Made by a program: the position numbers and the translations under genes. Under the pieces are notes generated by a model. That model was not told the DNA's origin. It did not search any database and saw only the letters and a list, made by a program, of their open reading frames with translations. Shown here one piece after another: positions 14,014 to 17,444 of a stretch of DNA of 17,444 bases (position 1 is its first letter; each line of letters begins with the position of its first letter). This DNA is from Desulfurococcales archaeon (GTDB taxonomy: Archaea > Thermoproteota > Thermoprotei_A > Sulfolobales > Ignisphaeraceae), in NCBI GenBank assembly GCA_027066265.1, contig JAMOOB010000074.1:1-17444 (forward strand), in the 5' to 3' direction.

Positions 14014-15003
14014 CTAAGTTGATAACGTAATGTCGTGCGTGAAAAGCTTGCCTCCGTAACGCCATATTACTCGAAGGATTCGTCGAGGTATGGCTAGGCC
14101 TACGTCTCGCAATTCGAGTTCTACATCCTTGCGTTCGCCGCTCTGTAGCGTTCCTATCCTCTTGTGAGCAATGGTGGCACCGAGCTTGAGCACTACGAGC
14201 ATTACGTCCTCGGCATCGCTTTCGCCAACATTCGAAATCGTGGCTTTGATCCTAGATCCACTCATTTCAACGTTTTCGACGACTATTCTAGGATACTTAG
14301 CGTAGGTAAGTGTTAAGATGTTGAACATGTGTTTAGCTGCTGGAGCACTTGGTTGTACGACGAAGTTTCTACATCTTGCCTCGACAGCAAGCTCGAGGAG
14401 ATAGAATCCTAACGGTAGAATGCCGCTATACAACTCCTTACCGCTAACATCGAGTACGCTAATCCTTGTCTGTCTAAAGCTGTTGAGACCTATGTAGAGC
14501 TTAGCTTCGTTGGGTTCGAAGCTCTCGGTAGAGCCGTAATTCATAGAGTAGTTATTCTCCAGCGGTACGAGATCTATTAGACCCTCGATGAACGTATGCA
14601 TCTTCGGATACTCGTGAAGTGTAATCAACGTTGCCGTATCGATCTTTATCCTCTCCTTACCATCGTAACTAAGTTCTAGCCTTACTTCGGATTCCTTCAC
14701 TACTGACGTAACGTCGTATACGAATACCGAGTGGATACCGTTCATGAACTCCCTCTCTATATGTGGATTGTATTCACGTGTTAGCGCAACCCCGTTCAAC
14801 ACGATCTTCCACTTATTCAAGCTATTGAAGGGCTCCTCGAGTGTTGCAGAGATTATCAGGTATGCCTTGCGAACAGGTTTGCTCAGTACGGTGGTAGATC
14901 CGTAGAGACGCTTCTGGTAATGAGCTCCAACGTATTGATCTTCGAGAAGCTGCGAGATGAGGTAGGTTGAATCTCGAAGCTCTTCAGCGATTCGTATGGC
15001 CAT
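14014..15003 (-). CDS. Unknown beta-sandwich protein with C-terminal CARDB-like domain
   Basis: This 329-residue protein has no family I can name with confidence. The N-terminal two thirds are rich in strands (AYLIISATLEEP, WKIVLNGVAL, HSVFVYDVTSVVKESEVRLELSYDG), resembling a jelly-roll or adhesin-like sandwich. Residues about 240-303 (VENVEMSGSRIKATISNVGESDAEDVMLVVLKLGATIAHKRIGTLQSGERKDVELEL) look like a CARDB-type Ig-like domain. Such domains are usually cell-surface, yet no signal peptide or membrane helix is seen. The ATG at 15003 is preferred to the one at 15039: GGGTG sits seven bases upstream, and the TATA-like box (minus strand, 15037-15044) overlaps the earlier ATG. Confidence 0.75.
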   Translation of the reverse strand: MAIRIAEELRDSTYLISQLLEDQYVGAHYQKRLYGSTTVLSKPVRKAYLIISATLEEPFNSLNKWKIVLNGVALTREYNPHIEREFMNGIHSVFVYDVTSVVKESEVRLELSYDGKERIKIDTATLITLHEYPKMHTFIEGLIDLVPLENNYSMNYGSTESFEPNEAKLYIGLNSFRQTRISVLDVSGKELYSGILPLGFYLLELAVEARCRNFVVQPSAPAAKHMFNILTLTYAKYPRIVVENVEMSGSRIKATISNVGESDAEDVMLVVLKLGATIAHKRIGTLQSGERKDVELELRDVGLAIPRRILRVIWRYGGKLFTHDITLST

Positions 15004-15036
15004 CGCACTGCACCCTACATAGAATGAGGGGCTAGA

Positions 15037-15044
15037 CATAAAAG
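15037..15044 (-). promoter_or_regulatory. TATA-like box for the beta-sandwich protein gene
   Basis: The minus strand reads CCTTTTAT, about 34-41 bases before the ATG at 15003. This predicts a leader of roughly 12 bases carrying GGGTG. The box overlaps the alternative ATG at 15039 and so argues against it. Confidence 0.45.
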
Positions 15045-15047
15045 GTG

Positions 15048-16013
15048 TTAGAGTGTAGACGAAGCGAGTGCTTTTCGAATGAGCTCTACGAGTTCACAAT
15101 ACTTGCATATCTTTCTACCCGGAGCAGTAGGCTCTCCGCAGAGCGTACATCGAGGTAGCTCACGTACTTTCTCGTTCTGTTCTCGCACCAAGGGTTCTAG
15201 AATTCTATCCAGGTGTTCCAGCAGCCTTAGGCAGAAGCCGGGATACCTAGATTCGAGCTCTTGAAGCATTGGTCGTAGACGTGCACGTAGCGTTGGTCTC
15301 TGCGATATGTAGGGACACTCGATGTCTTGAAATCTGAATCCACGAAAGAATGCGTAGATAGCTGTCTCGTACTCGTAGACCTTCCTAAGAGGTTTAACCT
15401 TCTTTACGATCATCGAGCTATGAACCGTGCTAAGAGGGTGTGACTGCAGAAGCCTCACGATATCGCCTCTAAGTATGTTTATAAGGTATGTCTGGAGCTC
15501 GTCATCTAAGACGTGTGCTGTAACGACCTTATCAACTCCAAGCTCTCTTGCAATGCTATTCACGATCCTTCGACGAGCAATACCGCAGAACGTACATGCC
15601 GAGATGGGGCTTCGAACCTTTAACATGCGTTGAGCTTCCATGAACTCGGTTACGGAGTACCCCAAGTACTTCTTCATACTCACAACGATGTGCTCAACAC
15701 CGTGTTCACGGCAAAGCTTTCTAACTTCCTCAATCTCGCTAGACCTATCGTAGCCAACGATGTCTTCAAGGATTGTCAATGCTACGAGTTTCGATACGGG
15801 ATGTATTGAAGAGAGTACGTCGAGCATCGTGAGGCTATCCTTGCCCCCCGAAACAGCGAGGAGTAGTCGCTCGTTTCGATCAACGTACTTGTAGAGTTCT
15901 TGCGTAGCTCGTTCAACGATCGAGCTTCTAAAACATGTGAGGCAGAGCTTCAAGCCCGTATGGCGTTGATATATCTGTGCCGGTTTCGAGTTACATACGT
16001 CGCACCTAAGCAT
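15048..16013 (-). CDS. tRNA 2-thiouridine synthase, TtuA/NcsA type (PP-loop, Fe-S)
   Basis: This enzyme adenylates a uridine in tRNA and replaces its 2-oxygen with sulfur (U54 for TtuA, wobble U34 for NcsA/Ncs6). The 321-residue protein starts with a zinc finger (Cys4, Cys7, Cys24, Cys27) and has the PP-loop SGGKDS (55-60). Cys140, Cys143 (ACTFCG) and Cys233 (IECPY) match the three cysteines that hold a [4Fe-4S] cluster in TtuA. HVLDDELQTYLINILRGD follows the usual HxLDDxxQT pattern. A second zinc finger ends the protein (Cys289, 292, 303, 306). Two zinc fingers favour TtuA, but the archaeal paralogues are hard to separate by eye. The DUF211 gene lies 17 bases upstream. Confidence 0.88.
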   Translation of the reverse strand: MLRCDVCNSKPAQIYQRHTGLKLCLTCFRSSIVERATQELYKYVDRNERLLLAVSGGKDSLTMLDVLSSIHPVSKLVALTILEDIVGYDRSSEIEEVRKLCREHGVEHIVVSMKKYLGYSVTEFMEAQRMLKVRSPISACTFCGIARRRIVNSIARELGVDKVVTAHVLDDELQTYLINILRGDIVRLLQSHPLSTVHSSMIVKKVKPLRKVYEYETAIYAFFRGFRFQDIECPYISQRPTLRARLRPMLQELESRYPGFCLRLLEHLDRILEPLVREQNEKVRELPRCTLCGEPTAPGRKICKYCELVELIRKALASSTL

Positions 16014-16030
16014 TGCTAGCTAGAGCCTCT

Positions 16031-16285
16031 TCATCGTCGTGCAGAGACCTCGTCTACGCTGTGGATTACCGCGCCCATGGACTCGATAACTCTCTTAACT
16101 TCTTCGTAATCGATGTTGTTGCCCTCCACTATTACGGTAAGCGTAAGCGTTTCTACATCCATCTCGTTTACCTTGATATTTACGTACTCAACTCCAGGAA
16201 TCTCAAGGAGTTTACGAGCCATGTCTATTATTGTAGGACCTTTCAAAGTTTTCAAGACATCTAGAACGAGCTTACTTACACCCAT
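16031..16285 (-). CDS. DUF211 family protein (COG1888)
   Basis: This is an 84-residue member of DUF211, a small archaeal family with a ferredoxin-like fold and no assigned function. The family pattern is clear: SKLVLDVLKTLKGPTIIDMARKLLEIPGVEYVNIKVNEMDVETLTLTVIVEGNNIDYEEVKRVIESMGAVIHSVDEV. The frame also opens at TTG 16294. The ATG at 16285 gives the standard MGVSKLVLDVLK start. It is the first gene of a likely two-gene unit with the tRNA thiolase. The upstream region on the minus strand contains an AAAAGCTTTT palindrome (16337-16346), but I see no clear TATA box. Confidence 0.88.
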   Translation of the reverse strand: MGVSKLVLDVLKTLKGPTIIDMARKLLEIPGVEYVNIKVNEMDVETLTLTVIVEGNNIDYEEVKRVIESMGAVIHSVDEVSARR

Positions 16286-16401
16286 CGCGATCAAGCCCTA
16301 CGATACTCATCCACGTAGACAGTAGTGCACGAAACAAAAAGCTTTTGCACCATTGGCGAACATGCTCTGATTCGAGGCATTGAAGACGAACAACGATAGC
16401 C

Positions 16402-16408
16402 TATTTAT
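16402..16408 (+). promoter_or_regulatory. TATA-like box for the box C/D sRNA
   Basis: TATTTAT is centred 25-26 bases before the expected 5' end of the guide RNA (about 16431), the normal archaeal spacing. This supports the sRNA having its own promoter. Confidence 0.55.
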
Positions 16409-16430
16409 CTCTGCAAATCGACATAGCTAC

Positions 16431-16491
16431 GGATTTGTGATGAATTACTCCCGGCCTGATACCACATGATGAAAACTTACCCGTCTGATCC
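16431..16491 (+). ncRNA. Box C/D guide sRNA (2'-O-methylation), two guides
   Basis: Archaeal C/D sRNAs bind L7Ae, Nop5 and fibrillarin and direct 2'-O-methylation of the target base paired five nucleotides upstream of box D or D'. All four boxes match: C GTGATGA (16437-16443), D' CTGA (16456-16459), C' ATGATGA (16466-16472) and D CTGA (16485-16488). Both guides are exactly 12 bases, ATTACTCCCGGC (16444-16455) and AAACTTACCCGT (16473-16484), with a six-base D'-C' gap. Flanking GGA and TCC can form a short closing stem, and a TATA-like box lies 25 bases upstream. Predicted targets are GCCGGGAGUAAU and ACGGGUAAGUUU. Both resemble conserved 23S rRNA domain IV segments as I recall them. The methylated base would be G in each. 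Confidence 0.88.
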
Positions 16492-16497
16492 TTAGCC

Positions 16498-16538
16498 ACG
16501 ATATTACATTGGTAGAGCCTACGATATTACGTTGGTAG
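16498..16538. repeat. Tandem direct repeat, two 18-base units
   Basis: The units ACGATATTACATTGGTAG (16498-16515) and ACGATATTACGTTGGTAG (16521-16538) differ at one base and are separated by AGCCT, a 23-base period (about two helical turns). The second unit contains the near-palindrome ACGATATTACGT. It lies between the C/D sRNA and the unknown gene before panB. A paired protein-binding site is one explanation. Confidence 0.8.
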
Positions 16539-16624
16539 TACTTGAGCAACGTGCGAGATGTTCCTTGCACTGATGCGTAGAGATCTCAAATCTTAGCTTG
16601 GTGATAAAGCTAGGAGTAGCAGGT

Positions 16625-17305
16625 ATGGAAGCAAACTACGTCAGAAGCATTCTATCGGAACTTGTTGAGAGATACGGTAACAAGGTATTGCTAGTTCTTG
16701 AAACTGCGATAGAGATAGCTAAGAGGAACAGGATACTTGGAAAGTGTGACAAGGGGGATTTCGATTACAGGACCTTAGTTGAAGAACTTAACAAGAAAGG
16801 TTTCAGCTATAATCCCTCGCAACTCCTGAGAATCCTTGAACGTGAGTACAACCTCATAGTGACTACGTACCATAGCACTAATCAGCATTGGTACAAATTC
16901 AAGGATCTTGAAGCCGTAGAGCAATGCTTGAAGTCCCTCCGAGGCGTGACCTCGATAGATGATCCAGTAATCGCTATGCTTCGCATACAAGTCAAGAGCT
17001 TGCAGCCTAAGAGACTGTTAGAGTTCCTCAAGAAGTTGAGCATGAAGAGCAAGCTTAGCGAGCGCGATATCGAGAAGTTTCAGCGTTTCTCTTTCGAAGT
17101 GCTTCCAAAGATTGTGAAGGTGCTGAAGCTAGCCGAAGAGTATGAGGATGAGCTAGCTACGGAGATCTCCATACTCAAAACCATAATAGAGCTTGCTTAC
17201 ACTGTTGCCGAGAGAATAGGGAGCGTTGAATCGTCTACGCAGCTCGTTGACGATATCGAGTTCGAGTTTGAGGAGCTATCCGTGTTCTCGAAGAGTAGGA
17301 TTTAA
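16625..17305 (+). CDS. Unknown protein with N-terminal winged-helix-like region, upstream of panB
   Basis: This is a 226-residue, largely helical protein without a family I can name. Residues about 1-95 resemble a winged-helix unit (VRSILSELVERYG, VLLVLETAIEIAKR, FDYRTLVEELNKKGFSYNPSQLLRILEREYNLIVTTYHSTNQHWYKF). The rest is predicted helices with a Lys-rich middle and a Glu-rich end (EYEDELATEISILKTIIELAYTVAERIG). The frame also opens at TTG 16598 and GTG 16601. I chose the ATG at 16625 because GGAG (16613-16616) sits eight bases upstream. GGTGAT at 16600-16605 is a good ribosome binding motif but too far from this ATG. It is followed by panB after 45 bases. It may regulate that gene, but this is only inferred from position. 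Confidence 0.75.
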   Translation: MEANYVRSILSELVERYGNKVLLVLETAIEIAKRNRILGKCDKGDFDYRTLVEELNKKGFSYNPSQLLRILEREYNLIVTTYHSTNQHWYKFKDLEAVEQCLKSLRGVTSIDDPVIAMLRIQVKSLQPKRLLEFLKKLSMKSKLSERDIEKFQRFSFEVLPKIVKVLKLAEEYEDELATEISILKTIIELAYTVAERIGSVESSTQLVDDIEFEFEELSVFSKSRI

Positions 17306-17350
17306 CCAATATACCTCACTCGGTAGCACTTCATTTTCTGGGGTGTTGGA

Positions 17351-17444
17351 GTGGCAAAGGTCACAGTACAGGACTTTATAAAGAAGAAATCTCGTGGCGA
17401 AAAGATAGTTATGGTAACCGCCTACGACTACCCCACGGCAAAGA
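17351..17444 (+). CDS. panB: Ketopantoate hydroxymethyltransferase, N-terminal fragment (runs off window)
   Basis: PanB adds a hydroxymethyl group to 2-oxoisovalerate to make ketopantoate, the first committed step toward pantothenate and coenzyme A. Only about 31 residues are visible, from a GTG start preceded by GGGTG (17341-17345, spacer five bases). They read MAKVTVQDFIKKKSRGEKIVMVTAYDYPTAK, which matches the PanB opening TVxDFxxxKxxGxKIVMxTAYDYPTA. The one-carbon donor is the product of GlyA, encoded elsewhere in this window, though the two genes are not linked in an operon. The fragment is short, but the signature is distinctive. Confidence 0.88.
   Translation, partial: MAKVTVQDFIKKKSRGEKIVMVTAYDYPTAK

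Larger units (their letters stand above)
16286..16624. other. Non-coding stretch with box C/D sRNA and tandem repeat
   Basis: About 340 bases separate the DUF211 start (minus strand) from the downstream unknown gene (plus strand). From left to right it holds the following. The DUF211 upstream region comes first, with palindromes GTGCAC (16325-16330) and AAAAGCTTTT (16337-16346). A TATA-like TATTTAT (16402-16408) and the box C/D sRNA (about 16431-16491) follow. Two near-identical 18-base repeats lie at 16498-16538. Last is the leader of the downstream gene. I see no convincing protein-coding frame in it. Confidence 0.7.

Noticed and set aside
13967..14065. N-terminal extension of serine hydroxymethyltransferase to an ATG at 14065
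   Set aside because: It would overlap the upstream gene. The extra 33 residues match no family sequence, and the GTG at 13966 has a ribosome binding site.
16498..16538. Possible CRISPR array from the repeated 18-mer
   Set aside because: There are only two units, the gap is five bases, and no spacer-sized intervals or cas genes are present.

Overview
The window reads as a chromosomal segment of a hyperthermophilic crenarchaeon (Thermoprotei). The support is ribosomal protein L13e, archaeal FEN1, Hjc, a PIN-domain VirB11-like ATPase, aEF-1beta, Pth2, archaeal TruD, DUF211 and a box C/D guide RNA. Starts are often GTG or TTG, upstream GGTG Shine-Dalgarno (SD) motifs are common, and TATA-like boxes lie about 25-30 bases ahead of inferred transcription starts. 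I cannot name the genus. Genes are packed tightly on both strands. There is no mobile element, CRISPR array or tRNA gene.

Layout. 1-553 (+) is the 3' part of aspartyl-tRNA synthetase. 558-2081 (-) is a pth2-truD tRNA pair. 2146-3981 (+) holds a double zinc-ribbon protein, aEF-1beta, a small winged-helix protein and FEN1. 4030-4974 (+) is ornithine carbamoyltransferase. 4966-6201 (-) is an adenosine-specific-kinase family gene followed by an unknown protein with a Ser/Thr/Lys/Arg-only tail. 6300-7279 (+) is a three-gene operon of unknown small proteins. 7320-8473 (-) is a winged-helix protein plus a TatD-like hydrolase (COG1099), divergent from a pyruvoyl-dependent decarboxylase of the SpeD/ArgDC family (8657-9034, +).

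9099-11076 holds the Holliday-junction ATPase PINA (+), overlapping tail-to-tail with the resolvase Hjc (-). Hjc shares a two-way promoter with L13e (11144, +), which is followed by a small helical protein. 11842-16285 (-) carries a CinA/MoCF-fold protein, serine hydroxymethyltransferase, an unknown beta-sandwich protein, a TtuA/NcsA-type tRNA thiolase and DUF211. 16286-16624 is a non-coding stretch. It holds a well-formed double-guide box C/D sRNA with its own TATA box, and a tandem 18-base repeat. 16625 to the end (+) is an unknown protein followed by the start of panB.

Most named genes serve core information processing: tRNA charging, modification and recycling, translation elongation, rRNA methylation guiding, flap cleavage and Holliday-junction processing. 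Others are metabolic: arginine, polyamine, one-carbon and pantothenate. The points most worth a second look are the C/D sRNA with two plausible 23S rRNA targets close together, the tandem repeat next to it, a TruD with Glu at the catalytic Asp position, the Ser/Lys/Arg-tailed protein, and the unknown operon ending in a Cx3C-rich protein.
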